DNA from: HGM04593 sp045647745
GTDB taxonomy: Bacteria; Bacteroidota; Bacteroidia; Bacteroidales; Bacteroidaceae
Reading direction: 5' to 3'
Assembly: GCA_045647745.1 (NCBI GenBank)
Contig: JAZRMQ010000025.1
Location: 1 to 35,360 of the forward strand
DNA length: 35,360 nt
In this document: positions 8,425 to 16,240 of the stretch, in pieces
Numbering within the stretch: the first letter of the stretch is position 1
Layout of the letters: each line of letters begins with the position of its first letter
The notes under the pieces: generated by a model
Seen by the model: the letters and a program-made list of their open reading frames with translations, nothing else
Databases searched by the model: none
Told to the model about the DNA's origin: nothing
Made by a program: the position numbers and the translations under genes

Positions 8425-9072
8425 TCACCCTTGACCGCCGAGCCCACGACAGAGAACAAAAAGCAGTCCATCAGCAACAGCGTAGTCGGCAATAAAATCA
8501 ACCCCCAATGCACAATCAACCCCCATCAGCGACAACCTCACGCACCCCTTTTCCTGTGATTGAAAAGAGCCAACCAAGATATTATCCTTGAAATTACCGC
8601 CCAAATTACCAACAATCTTAAATAGCGCTTCTTTTGCACACCAATGCACAAGCGCTACAAAATTCCTTTTGCAAGGCAAAATATCGTCAAGCAATTCAGA
8701 TTGCATAAAACGAGCCGAAACAGGTAAAATATCACGCGACAAAGACTCTACATCAATGCCAATCTCTCCATCGTGCGAAAGAGCCACCACTGCATAACCA
8801 TCGGTGTGCGATACAGAGACACAACCACCACACCCACCGAGCGATGGCTTGCCTGCGGCATCGTACACAATGCGCACATCATCACCAAGCCGCAACCTCA
8901 AAAGCGCACGCACGGCCAACCACTCGGAACAACGTTTTTTTGAAATAAATTTCTCAAGAGCATACGAGGCACAATCATCCGGAACCATCTTCAAGAGTTC
9001 ATCGACTGTTTCGGTTATCTTCCACACCAAAATATCGACACCGGACAACTGAAACTGCCGCAGAAAAGGCAT
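8425..9072 (-). CDS. 4'-phosphopantetheinyl transferase superfamily protein
   Basis: A 215-residue Sfp-type enzyme that would transfer phosphopantetheine from CoA to a carrier-protein serine. Family motifs in order: AGKPSL, CVSVSHTDGYAVVAL, IGIDVESL (Mg-binding Asp and Glu) and HWCAKEALFKIVG (the W..KEA motif). The carrier may be the fatty-acid ACP or a specialised one; AcpS-type enzymes are unrelated in length. The start codon overlaps the gldE stop by one base (TAATG), so translation is coupled. In many Bacteroidetes a PPTase or gldD follows gldE at this place. It is the last gene of the ssb operon; the 200 bases after it hold no clear terminator. Confidence 0.88.
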   Translation of the reverse strand: MPFLRQFQLSGVDILVWKITETVDELLKMVPDDCASYALEKFISKKRCSEWLAVRALLRLRLGDDVRIVYDAAGKPSLGGCGGCVSVSHTDGYAVVALSHDGEIGIDVESLSRDILPVSARFMQSELLDDILPCKRNFVALVHWCAKEALFKIVGNLGGNFKDNILVGSFQSQEKGCVRLSLMGVDCALGVDFIADYAVADGLLFVLCRGLGGQG

Positions 9073-10445
9073 TACTCCTCTCCCTCCTCTTTTTCTATCG
9101 ATTCAACAAAAGCCGACGGCAGCACCGCTTTAATTTTAACGATACGATGCTTGTCTTTTTGCACAACCTCAAATGAGACGTCGTTGCAGACTATAACCTC
9201 GTGAAGCATAGGAAATTCACCCTTAACCTCAAGCAGTAAGCCGGCAAGAGTATCAGCCTCGCCCGACAGTTCTTCAAAGCCATCACTATCAAGCGACACA
9301 ATCTTGTAAAAATCGGACAACGAAGTGCGGCCATCGAAAAGATAAGTCCTGTCGTCAAGCTTCTCATACGAGGTATCCGGCTCATCAAACTCATCGTTAA
9401 TCTCACCGACAATCTCTTCAATAATATCCTCCAGAGTAATCAAGCCCGACACACCGCCAAATTCATCGACAACAACCGCCATATGCACCTTCACTGTCTG
9501 AAAATCACACAACAAATCATCTATTTTCTTTGTCTCGGGAACAAAGAAGGGCTGACGGATTAACGATTGCCAACGGAAATTACCACCACGATTGAGATGA
9601 GGTATCAAATCCTTTATATATAATATTCCGCGAATATCATCTTGCGTCTTTCCATAGACCGGAATACGAGAGTAGGCATTTTCTGCTGCACATTTAAGAA
9701 CCTCGGAATAGGGCGCACGCAGGTCGAGCATCACCATATCAAGGCGAGAAGTCATAATATTCTTCACCGTTTCATCGCCGAATCTAATGATACCCTCAAG
9801 CATATTCTTCTGTTCGCCAATCTCTTTTGTATCAGTGAGTTCCAATGCCTGTTCAAGTTCATCTACCGAGAGTATACGGCTTTTCTTTGAAACGATGCGC
9901 TGAGTAAAAGCTGTTGAGCGCACCAGCATTTTCGAGAAAGGAGAAAGCAGACGCGACAAAACATAAAAACCACCCGAAGCAAACTTTGCAAACTTCACAA
10001 CATTGCTCTTTGAATAGATTTTTGGCATCACCTCGCCAAAAAGCAGCAAAAGGAATGTAAGCAGCACCGTCAGCAACAGGAATTTCAACCACTCAGCCCC
10101 CTCGGCAAAATGCAGCACCTCCATAAAAAAGAAGTTCAGCAGCATTACAACGCCCACGTTAACAAAATCGTTGACAATCAATATTGTCGCCAAAAGCCGT
10201 TCAGGGTCTTTCAATAATTCAATAACACGTTTATCCTTTGAGGATTTACTCTCGGCCATCTCGTTAAGATTCTCTCTTGTCAACGAAAAGAAAGCAATCT
10301 CCGAGCCCGACGCAAATGCCGAACAAAGCAACAACAGGGCTGCCACACAAGCAGCAACCACAGCGCCCACCGATGGCATAGTCAAATACACATTGGCGGA
10401 CGACAACATATCAGCCTGCATAAAAGCAGTCGTAAATATATCCAA
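9072..10445 (-). CDS. gldE: GldE-like protein (CNNM/DUF21, CBS pair, CorC_HlyC)
   Basis: A 457-residue membrane protein. An N-terminal CNNM/DUF21 domain has about four hydrophobic segments (residues 28-190, with SGSEIAFFSLTRENL and LLFGEVMPKIYSK). A CBS pair follows (about 225-355, with TSRLDMVMLDL, YSRIPVYGKTQDDIRGILYIKDL and MAVVVDEFGGVSGLITLEDI). A C-terminal CorC_HlyC domain ends the protein. The family is linked to Mg/Co ion homeostasis; GldE takes its name from gliding motility in flavobacteria but is kept in non-gliding Bacteroidales. The order ssb-gldE-PPTase supports the GldE name. It starts 15 bases after ssb. Confidence 0.88.
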   Translation of the reverse strand: MDIFTTAFMQADMLSSANVYLTMPSVGAVVAACVAALLLLCSAFASGSEIAFFSLTRENLNEMAESKSSKDKRVIELLKDPERLLATILIVNDFVNVGVVMLLNFFFMEVLHFAEGAEWLKFLLLTVLLTFLLLLFGEVMPKIYSKSNVVKFAKFASGGFYVLSRLLSPFSKMLVRSTAFTQRIVSKKSRILSVDELEQALELTDTKEIGEQKNMLEGIIRFGDETVKNIMTSRLDMVMLDLRAPYSEVLKCAAENAYSRIPVYGKTQDDIRGILYIKDLIPHLNRGGNFRWQSLIRQPFFVPETKKIDDLLCDFQTVKVHMAVVVDEFGGVSGLITLEDIIEEIVGEINDEFDEPDTSYEKLDDRTYLFDGRTSLSDFYKIVSLDSDGFEELSGEADTLAGLLLEVKGEFPMLHEVIVCNDVSFEVVQKDKHRIVKIKAVLPSAFVESIEKEEGEE

Positions 10446-10460
10446 AATCGTAGATTTTAA

Positions 10461-10847
10461 TTAAAAACCGTTTCCTTGGCCCGGAGTCTCGGGAGTTGGA
10501 ACAACACCAGCAGTCCTTGATGAGAGCATATCCATTGTCTCGGCAAGAATTTCTGTTCTGTAACGGCGAATGCCATTCTGGTCCTCGTAAGTATTTGTTC
10601 TAATCTTACCCTCTATATATATGCGGTCACCCTTGTGAACATATTTCTCGGCCACCTCGGCCAAGCCACCCCAAAGAACGATATTGTGCCACTCGGTACG
10701 CTCAGGCACAGGAGTGCCATTCTGGAGAGTGTATCCACGCTCGGTAGTAGCCAAAACCAAATTGGCAACAACAACATTACGGTCGAGATGACGAACATCC
10801 GGGTCTTTGCCCACATTACCTATTAAAATAACTTTATTGACAGACAT
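10461..10847 (-). CDS. ssb: Single-stranded DNA-binding protein
   Basis: A 128-residue SSB with a complete OB fold: MSVNKVILIGNVGKDPDVR at the start, the WHNIVLWGGLAEVAEKYVHKGD segment and IYIEGKIRTNTYEDQNG. It coats ssDNA in replication and repair. The tail after the OB fold is short (about 18 residues) and ends GQGNGF. It lacks the acidic DDDIPF-like tip that normally recruits partner proteins. It is the first gene of the ssb-gldE-PPTase operon, with an excellent promoter match 25-56 bases upstream. Confidence 0.95.
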   Translation of the reverse strand: MSVNKVILIGNVGKDPDVRHLDRNVVVANLVLATTERGYTLQNGTPVPERTEWHNIVLWGGLAEVAEKYVHKGDRIYIEGKIRTNTYEDQNGIRRYRTEILAETMDMLSSRTAGVVPTPETPGQGNGF

Positions 10848-10871
10848 AATACATTAATTATATTTATGCTG

Positions 10872-10903
10872 CAAAATTATAAAAAATACACAGCCATTTC
10901 AAA
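10872..10903 (-). promoter_or_regulatory. Promoter of the ssb-gldE-PPTase operon
   Basis: Minus strand: -33 TTTG (10903-10900), 20-base spacer, -7 TAATTTTG (10879-10872), an exact consensus match. Predicted start near 10865, about 18 bases before the ssb ATG. It is divergent from the HU promoter. Confidence 0.75.
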
Positions 10904-11033
10904 TATTAAACACGGTATTTGCACACCACCGGCAAAAAAAGCAATAAACAATACAAAAAACAACAAAACAAGAGCAATATTTAACTCCGCAAAAGCCAAA
11001 ATATTACGTTTTATAAAAAAAACACTTTATAAA

Positions 11034-11065
11034 TTTCGGTAAAAGCAAAAAATGATATATATTTG
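11034..11065 (+). promoter_or_regulatory. Promoter of the HU gene
   Basis: -33 TTTC (11034-11037), 20-base spacer, -7 TATATTTG (11058-11065). The -7 box is an exact match and the -33 box is one base off. Predicted start near 11072, about 43 bases before the ATG. Confidence 0.65.
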
Positions 11066-11114
11066 TGCTCCGAAATTAAAACCAAAGCGTTGAATAATAA
11101 AAAATCATAGAAAG

Positions 11115-11390
11115 ATGACAAAAGCAGAGATTGTTAATGAGATTGCAAAGAAGACGGGAATTGAGAAGTCAGTGGTTTTAACAACTGTTGAATCGTTTAT
11201 GGAGACTGTAAAGACCTCTTTGGTTAACCAAGAGTCTGTTTACCTTCGTGGTTTTGGCAGCTTCATCATCAAACACAGAGCAGAGAAGACTGCGCGCGAC
11301 ATACACAAGGATAAAACAATCACTATCCCAGCGCACAACATTCCTGCATTCAAGCCTGCAAAGACCTTTATGAATGAAGTAAAAAAATAA
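11115..11390 (+). CDS. HU/IHF-family DNA-binding protein
   Basis: A 91-residue nucleoid protein. It has the HU alpha-helical dimerisation part (MTKAEIVNEIAKKTGIEKSV), the VYLRGFGSFIIKHR strand pair and the DNA-wrapping beta-arm (KTARDIHKDKTITIPAHNIPAFKPAKTF). It binds and bends DNA without strong sequence preference. The gene begins a short plus-strand unit with the 29-residue protein 28 bases downstream, divergent from ssb. In Bacteroides-type genomes I expect mutY next to this gene; it is not here. Confidence 0.94.
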   Translation: MTKAEIVNEIAKKTGIEKSVVLTTVESFMETVKTSLVNQESVYLRGFGSFIIKHRAEKTARDIHKDKTITIPAHNIPAFKPAKTFMNEVKK

Positions 11391-11418
11391 GAGTGATTAA
11401 TCAATAAATTTTAAACTT

Positions 11419-11508
11419 ATGCCAAGCGGAAAAAAGAAAAAAAGACATAAAATGTCTACGCACAAGCGTAAAAAAAGACTGAGAAAGAACAGACATAAGA
11501 GCAAGTAA
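11419..11508 (+). CDS. 29-residue AURKAIP1/COX24-like basic microprotein
   Basis: An ORF of 29 codons, MPSGKKKKRHKMSTHKRKKR followed by LRKNRHKSK, with about half of its residues Lys or Arg plus four His. This is the short basic protein conserved between HU and rng in Bacteroidetes. I recognise it as the COX24/AURKAIP1 C-terminal type related to mitochondrial small-subunit protein mS38, so a ribosome-bound role is likely; this is inference. The HU gene ends 28 bases upstream and a hairpin follows within 20 bases, so the two genes form one transcript. Confidence 0.85.
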   Translation: MPSGKKKKRHKMSTHKRKKRLRKNRHKSK

Positions 11509-11526
11509 GTAAAAGTCTGTCAAAGC

Positions 11527-11579
11527 ACAAAAAACAAACTTGTAAGCACATCAAACAAAGCCTCAAGTTTGTTTTTTGT
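11527..11579 (+). terminator. Terminator after HU and the microprotein
   Basis: Arms 11527-11542 and 11564-11579 (ACAAAAAACAAACTTG / CAAGTTTGTTTTTTGT) are complementary over 16 bases with a 21-base loop. The right arm is itself T-rich and is followed by more T. Confidence 0.65.
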
Positions 11580-11598
11580 TTTAAAGAACAGAGGCAAA

Positions 11599-11626
11599 GC
11601 ACCTCGCCTTAAAGTAAAGGAGGTGC
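11599..11626 (+). other. Small hairpin in the rng leader
   Basis: GCACCTC (11599-11605) pairs with GAGGTGC (11620-11626) around a 14-base loop and is followed by an A-rich run, 24 bases before the rng GTG start. The right arm contains GGAGGTG, but it lies too far from the start codon to be an ordinary ribosome-binding site. It could be part of a regulated leader. RNase E/G genes often autoregulate through their 5' leader; that is inference. Confidence 0.35.
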
Positions 11627-11650
11627 AAAAAAAAACAAAACAACAGTATT

Positions 11651-13228
11651 GTGACAAGCGAACTATTTGTAGATGTTCACCCTCAAGAGGTTGCCATTGC
11701 CATCACCGAAGAGAAGCAATTGGTTGAGTTTCAAAAGGAGGAACAGACAGAAACATTTTCAGTGGGCAATATCTACCACGGGCGCGTTAAGAAAATTATG
11801 CCCGGGCTGAATGCCTGCTTTGTAGATGTTGGTTCAGAAAAGGAAGCATTCCTGCACTATACTGATTTAGGCGCACAATTTTACTCTCTTCAGAAGTATC
11901 TGAAACAAATTACAAGCGACCGAAAGAAAACTTTCCCAATCTCAAAGGCGTCAATAATGCCCGAGAAGAAGAAGGAAGGCAACATTAGCGAAGCACTACA
12001 AACCGGGCAAGAGATTCTTGTACAGATAACCAAGGAGCCCATTAACACAAAAGGCCCAAGGTTAACTTGCGAATTGTCGTTTGCCGGCCGCTTCCTGATA
12101 CTGATACCATTTGAGGACAAAGTGTCGGTATCGTCAAAAATAAAGTCTCCCGAGGAGCGCACACGCCTCAAGCAGCTGCTGCAAAGCATCAAGCCAAAGA
12201 ATTTTGGAATAATCGTGCGCACAGCAGCCGAAGGCAAAAAGGTTGCCGAACTTGATAGCGAGCTACGCTCACTGCAAAATAATTGGGAGACACTTGTGGG
12301 CAAAGTACAAAAGAGTACAAAGCCACCGACTATGGTGCACGAGGAGTCGGACAGAACCCTCGCACTACTCCGCGACCTCTTCAACCCGTCGTATGAAAGC
12401 ATACACGTCAACGACGTCGAGGTTTACAAGCGCATCAGAGACTACGTCTCGGTCATTGCACCCGAGAGCGTGAACATAATTAAACTGTACCGCGGAGAGC
12501 TGCCCATTTTCGACCACTTTGGAGTAACGAAACAGATAAAATCCTCTTTTGGAAAAATCGTTTCGTTCAAAAGCGGAGCTTACTTGGTCATCGAGCACAC
12601 CGAAGCATTGCACGTCGTTGATGTAAACAGCGGCAACAGAGCACGCAACAACGCAAGCAATCAAGAGGAAAATGCGCTCGAGGTAAACCTTGGAGCAGCC
12701 GACGAACTAGCCCGCCAGCTACGTCTACGTGATATGGGCGGAATTATTGTGGTCGACTTTATTGATATGGACAAAGCCGAAAATCGCCAAAAGCTCTACG
12801 AAAGAATGACAGAGAATATGAGCCGCGACAGAGCGAAGCACAATATCCTGCCATTGAGCAAGTTCGGCCTGATGCAGATTACACGTCAGAGAGTCCGCCC
12901 CGCAACATCCCTGCAGGTTGAGGAGTGTTGCCCGGTATGCCACGGAAAAGGCAAGATACAACCATCGGTATTGTTTACCGACACACTTGAGAGTAAAATT
13001 GAGACCTTGGTAAAAACCACAGGAATCAAGCGATTTAAATTGTATGTGCACCCGTATATCAATGCCTACATTAAAAAAGGTATCATCTCACTATACCGCA
13101 AGTGGCAAATGAGATACGGACTGGGATTAAGAGTCGTACCCGACCAGAAGCTATCCTACCTTGAATATCACTTCTATGACAAGAACGGCAACGAGGTGGA
13201 TATGCAAGAGACGACCGACATCAAGTAA
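11651..13228 (+). CDS. rng: Ribonuclease E/G family endoribonuclease
   Basis: A 525-residue RNase G-like protein that cleaves single-stranded RNA in rRNA maturation and mRNA decay. The S1 domain lies at about residues 38-130 (GNIYHGRVKKIMPGLNACFV, interrupted by a family-typical insert). The DNase I-like catalytic core has the two metal-binding aspartates at D324 (VVDVNSG) and D369 (IIVVDFIDM). The zinc-link cysteines are in CCPVCHGKG (about residues 426-432). It has no long C-terminal degradosome scaffold, so it is RNase G-sized. The start is GTG at 11651, giving MTSELFVDV, the usual family N-terminus. A strong terminator follows. Confidence 0.95.
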   Translation: MTSELFVDVHPQEVAIAITEEKQLVEFQKEEQTETFSVGNIYHGRVKKIMPGLNACFVDVGSEKEAFLHYTDLGAQFYSLQKYLKQITSDRKKTFPISKASIMPEKKKEGNISEALQTGQEILVQITKEPINTKGPRLTCELSFAGRFLILIPFEDKVSVSSKIKSPEERTRLKQLLQSIKPKNFGIIVRTAAEGKKVAELDSELRSLQNNWETLVGKVQKSTKPPTMVHEESDRTLALLRDLFNPSYESIHVNDVEVYKRIRDYVSVIAPESVNIIKLYRGELPIFDHFGVTKQIKSSFGKIVSFKSGAYLVIEHTEALHVVDVNSGNRARNNASNQEENALEVNLGAADELARQLRLRDMGGIIVVDFIDMDKAENRQKLYERMTENMSRDRAKHNILPLSKFGLMQITRQRVRPATSLQVEECCPVCHGKGKIQPSVLFTDTLESKIETLVKTTGIKRFKLYVHPYINAYIKKGIISLYRKWQMRYGLGLRVVPDQKLSYLEYHFYDKNGNEVDMQETTDIK

Positions 13229-13264
13229 TTTAGACAAGAACCCAAGAGGCGTAACAACCTCTTC

Positions 13265-13304
13265 ACGAGCAATCTCCCCATTGATTAATGGGGAGATTGC
13301 TCGT
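13265..13304 (+). terminator. Terminator after rng
   Basis: Arms 13265-13282 and 13287-13304 (core CGAGCAATCTCCCCATT / AATGGGGAGATTGCTCG) are perfectly complementary over 18 bases with a 4-base loop, 37 bases past the rng stop. Confidence 0.88.
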
Positions 13305-13353
13305 TTATACACACAATAAGCCCTGCTCCACTGCCAAAAAAGATATGTAAAAT

Positions 13354-13384
13354 ATTGTTATTCCATTTTTAAGTGTTATCTTCG
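13354..13384 (+). promoter_or_regulatory. Candidate promoter for the mce-mmd operon
   Basis: -33 ATTG (13354-13357), 19-base spacer, -7 TATCTTCG (13377-13384), each one base off consensus. Predicted start near 13391, about 60 bases before the mce ATG. Confidence 0.45.
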
Positions 13385-13451
13385 CAATAGCGAGAACAAC
13401 GCACACACCATCAAAGTGTGTGGTAAAGAGTAACAAAAAAAATATCGCAAT

Positions 13452-13856
13452 ATGAAAATTTCAAAAATAGAACATCTGGGCATAGCCGTAAAGAGCATTG
13501 AAGAGGCTTTGCCCTACTACGAGCAGGTATTAGGCTTTAAATGCTATAATATAGAGACGGTTGAGGACCAAAAGGTGCGCACAGCGTTCCTCAAGGTTGG
13601 CGAAACAAAGATAGAGTTACTGGAAGCCACATCGCCCGAAAGTACAATAGCAAAATTTATAGAAAATCGCGGCGAGGGCATACACCACATTGCCTACAAG
13701 GTTGAGGATGGCGTTGCCAATGCGCTCGCCGAATGCGAAGAAAAAGAGATACGCACAATAGACAAAGCACCAAGAGCCGGAGCCGAGGGGCTAAAGATAG
13801 CCTTCCTGCATCCAAAAGCAACAAAAGGAGTACTCACCGAGCTTTGCGAGGAGTAA
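13452..13856 (+). CDS. mce: Methylmalonyl-CoA epimerase
   Basis: A 134-residue vicinal-oxygen-chelate (glyoxalase-fold) enzyme that interconverts the 2R and 2S forms of methylmalonyl-CoA in the succinate-propionate pathway. The metal ligands of the family are visible: His8 (KIEHLGIAV), the His in GEGIHHIAYKV and the Glu in GVLTELCEE at the C-terminus. The KIELLEATSPES segment is also typical. It is the first gene of a plus-strand operon with mmdA (44 bases downstream), a small subunit gene and a biotin carrier; together they make the decarboxylation or carboxylation step that follows the epimerase. Confidence 0.95.
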   Translation: MKISKIEHLGIAVKSIEEALPYYEQVLGFKCYNIETVEDQKVRTAFLKVGETKIELLEATSPESTIAKFIENRGEGIHHIAYKVEDGVANALAECEEKEIRTIDKAPRAGAEGLKIAFLHPKATKGVLTELCEE

Positions 13857-13900
13857 TCTACCATAAAACCATTCACTAAAAAAATATTAAAAAAGATATT

Positions 13901-15454
13901 ATGAGCAAGCAATTTGAAAAAATCAAAGAGCTGGTAGCCCTGCGCGCAAAAGCACGTTTGGGTGGCGGAGAGAAAGCTATCGAGAAACAGCACGAACGTG
14001 GCAAATACACAGCACGTGAACGTATTGAAATGTTACTCGACAAAGGCAGCTTTGAAGAGATGGATATGTTTGTCACTCATCGATGCACAAACTTTGGACA
14101 AGAGAAAAAGCAATATCTCGGCGATGGCGTCGTTGTTGGTAGCGGAACAATCGAAGGACGATTGGTATACATCTTTGCACAAGATTTCACAGTGACCGGC
14201 GGTTCACTAAGTGAGACTATGGCGCAAAAGATATGCAAGGTAATGGATATGGCAATGAAGGTGGGCGCACCCGTCATAGGCATCAACGACAGTGGCGGCG
14301 CACGCATACAAGAGGGCATCAACGCCCTTGCCGGATATGCTGAGATTTTTCAACGTAACATTATGGCCTCGGGCGTAATTCCACAAATTTCGGGCATTTT
14401 CGGTCCCTGCGCCGGTGGCGCGGTCTATTCACCCGCACTCACAGACTTCACCATAATGATGGAGGGCACAGCATATATGTTCCTCACCGGTCCAAAGGTT
14501 GTCAAGACAGTACTTGGCGAGGTTGTCACCCAAGAGGAGCTTGGCGGCGCCAGTGTACACGCAAGCAAATCGGGCGTGACACACTTTACAGCACAGACCG
14601 AGGAGGAGGGCTTAGCACTCATACGCAAGTTAATGAGCTATATTCCGCAAAATAATATGGAGAGCGTACCCGAAGTGCCCTGCACCGACCCCATTAACCG
14701 AACAAGCGACCTACTGAACACAATAATCCCCGACAATCCTAACCAAGCATACGATATGTATCGTGTTATTGCCGAGATTGTCGACAACGGCGAATTCCTT
14801 GAAGTGCATCGAGACTACGCACAAAACATAATCGTGGGTTTTGCACGAATGAACGGCAAATCAGTGGGTATTGTAGCTAACCAGCCTTGCAAATACGCAG
14901 GCGTGCTCGACTGCAACTCATCACGCAAGGGTGCACGCTTTGTACGTTTTTGCGACGCGTTCAACATCCCCCTTGTAACACTCGTTGATGTCCCGGGCTT
15001 CTTGCCGGGTACAGCACAAGAGTACAACGCAGTTATTCTTCACGGTGCAAAGTTGCTCTACGCCTATGGCGAGGCTACAGTGCCCAAGGTAACCGTTACA
15101 CTGCGTAAGTCTTATGGCGGCTCACACATTGTTATGGCCTGCAAGCAGTTGCGTGCCGACCTCAACTACGCTTGGCCAAGCGCCGAGATTGCAGTTATGG
15201 GCGCTGCCGGAGCAGCTGAGGTACTATACGCCAAAGAGGCAAAAGAAGCCGAGAACCCCAAAGCGTTCATCGCCGAAAAAGAGGCCGAATACAACAGACT
15301 TTTCGCGAACCCCTATCAAGCTGCAAAATATGGTTACATCGACGATGTCATCGAACCGCGCAACACACGCTTCCGCGTAATACGCGCCCTAGCACAGCTT
15401 GAGAGCAAACGCCAAGAACAACCAAAAAAGAAACACGGCAACATACCACTTTAA
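13901..15454 (+). CDS. mmdA: Methylmalonyl-CoA decarboxylase alpha / propionyl-CoA carboxylase beta (carboxyltransferase)
   Basis: A 517-residue carboxyltransferase with two crotonase-fold halves. The N-half has the acyl-CoA oxyanion segment INDSGGARIQEG (about residues 128-139) and GPCAGGAVYSPALTDF (from about 168). The C-half has LVDVPGFLPGTAQE, RKSYGGSHIVM and AYAWPSAEIAVMGAAGA-type sequence. It moves CO2 between methylmalonyl-CoA and carrier-bound biotin in the cytoplasm. The neighbours (epimerase, small subunit, biotin carrier) favour methylmalonyl-CoA decarboxylase of the succinate-propionate pathway. The membrane Na+-pump subunit MmdB is not in this operon, so a carboxylase role is also possible. 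Confidence 0.93.
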   Translation: MSKQFEKIKELVALRAKARLGGGEKAIEKQHERGKYTARERIEMLLDKGSFEEMDMFVTHRCTNFGQEKKQYLGDGVVVGSGTIEGRLVYIFAQDFTVTGGSLSETMAQKICKVMDMAMKVGAPVIGINDSGGARIQEGINALAGYAEIFQRNIMASGVIPQISGIFGPCAGGAVYSPALTDFTIMMEGTAYMFLTGPKVVKTVLGEVVTQEELGGASVHASKSGVTHFTAQTEEEGLALIRKLMSYIPQNNMESVPEVPCTDPINRTSDLLNTIIPDNPNQAYDMYRVIAEIVDNGEFLEVHRDYAQNIIVGFARMNGKSVGIVANQPCKYAGVLDCNSSRKGARFVRFCDAFNIPLVTLVDVPGFLPGTAQEYNAVILHGAKLLYAYGEATVPKVTVTLRKSYGGSHIVMACKQLRADLNYAWPSAEIAVMGAAGAAEVLYAKEAKEAENPKAFIAEKEAEYNRLFANPYQAAKYGYIDDVIEPRNTRFRVIRALAQLESKRQEQPKKKHGNIPL

Positions 15455-15467
15455 TCATAGGAGTATT

Positions 15468-15617
15468 ATGGAAAACAATAAAAAGATTGACGACGCCGTG
15501 GTTGCAGCTATCTCAATGGCACTGGCAGCCCACGCAGGCGACAACGTACACGACAACGAGAGTGGCGTGCTCACCATAACCTACGTTAACAAACATTGGA
15601 ACAATCTAAACAAATAA
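15468..15617 (+). CDS. Small subunit of the carboxyltransferase complex (MmdD/E-like), 49 residues
   Basis: The ORF starts MENNKKIDDAVVAAISMALA and ends YVNKHWNNLNK. A frame without a break to the left exists, but the ATG at 15468 is preceded by AGGAG 7 bases upstream, an unusually good Shine-Dalgarno for this genome, so I choose it. The position between mmdA and the biotin carrier, and the VLTI motif near the end, match the small soluble protein found there in Bacteroides. It resembles the C-terminal part of delta/epsilon subunits (OadG/MmdD/MmdE) without their membrane helix. It probably stabilises the complex; that is inference. Confidence 0.75.
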   Translation: MENNKKIDDAVVAAISMALAAHAGDNVHDNESGVLTITYVNKHWNNLNK

Positions 15618-15621
15618 AGCT

Positions 15622-16059
15622 ATGAAAGAGTACAAATATACCATCAACGGCAACAAGTACGATGTTGCCATCAACGAAGTTTGCGACACAACAGCAAAAG
15701 TCACAGTCAATGGTGCTGAATACATTGTAGAGTGGGAAAAACCTATTGAGGAGAAACCCGTTGTAAAAGTTCAGCCGGCAGCAGCAAAGCCGGCAGCAGC
15801 TCCGGTACAGGCAGCAAAGCCGGCAGCGCAAGCAGCACCAACAGGCGGATACAACATAAAGACTCCCCTGCCCGGTGTCATCATTGATGTCAAGGTTAAT
15901 GTAGGCGACACCGTTGCAAAAGGAGAGACCGTTGTTGTGCTCGAGGCGATGAAGATGGAGAACAATATCAACGCCGACCGCGAAGGCAAGGTTATTGCAA
16001 TACAAGTAGCAAAAGGCGACACCGTTGCCGACGGAGCAGTCCTTGTAGTCCTTGAATGA
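15622..16059 (+). CDS. mmdC: Biotin carboxyl carrier subunit
   Basis: A 145-residue biotinyl carrier protein. The N-terminal about 50 residues are a small docking domain. An Ala/Pro-rich linker follows (about 52-78, repeats of PAAAKPAAAP type), then the biotinyl domain with EAMKMEN, in which Lys111 should be biotinylated, 34 residues from the C-terminus as usual. It shuttles carboxyl groups for MmdA. It starts 4 bases after the small-subunit stop. In Bacteroides I expect mmdB next; here the operon ends and convergent panD follows. Confidence 0.93.
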   Translation: MKEYKYTINGNKYDVAINEVCDTTAKVTVNGAEYIVEWEKPIEEKPVVKVQPAAAKPAAAPVQAAKPAAQAAPTGGYNIKTPLPGVIIDVKVNVGDTVAKGETVVVLEAMKMENNINADREGKVIAIQVAKGDTVADGAVLVVLE

Positions 16060-16074
16060 TTTTTGCCTGCAAAA

Positions 16075-16186
16075 ATCATCGACAAGGCGAGCAGCAATAG
16101 TCACGCGAAGTGCAGAAAAGTTGCACCGCGTGGAGTGCGATAGCGAGACTTGTCAATGATAATCCATCGACAAGGCGAGCAGCAAT
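16075..16186. repeat. Structured intergenic element with a 22-base direct repeat
   Basis: The first part (16075-16160) can fold into a long branched hairpin: outer arms 16075-16086 / 16149-16160 (11 of 12 pairs), then CACGCG (16102-16107) / CGCGTG (16127-16132), then GTGCA (16110-16114) / TGCAC (16122-16126) with loop GAAAAGT. The 22 bases at 16077-16098 recur exactly at 16165-16186, just before the terminator. It has no ORF. It may be a dispersed Bacteroidales repeat or an RNA element in the 3' part of the mmd transcript. Confidence 0.7.
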
Positions 16187-16240
16187 TTGATACGATAAAA
16201 AAATGAGCCCTGCAGGGCTCATTTTTTATTGTATCAAATT
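16186..16240. terminator. Bidirectional terminator between mmdC and panD
   Basis: A near-perfect palindrome of about 55 bases: ATTTGATAC at the left end pairs with GTATCAAAT at the right end, and the core AAAAAATGAGCCC / GGGCTCATTTTTT is complete. A-tract on one side and T-tract on the other make it work on both strands, as needed for the convergent genes. The panD stop codon (16236-16234) lies inside it. Confidence 0.9.

Noticed and set aside
11599..11626. GGAGGTG as the rng ribosome-binding site
   Set aside because: It is about 25 bases from the GTG start and inside a hairpin; Bacteroidales rarely depend on such sites.
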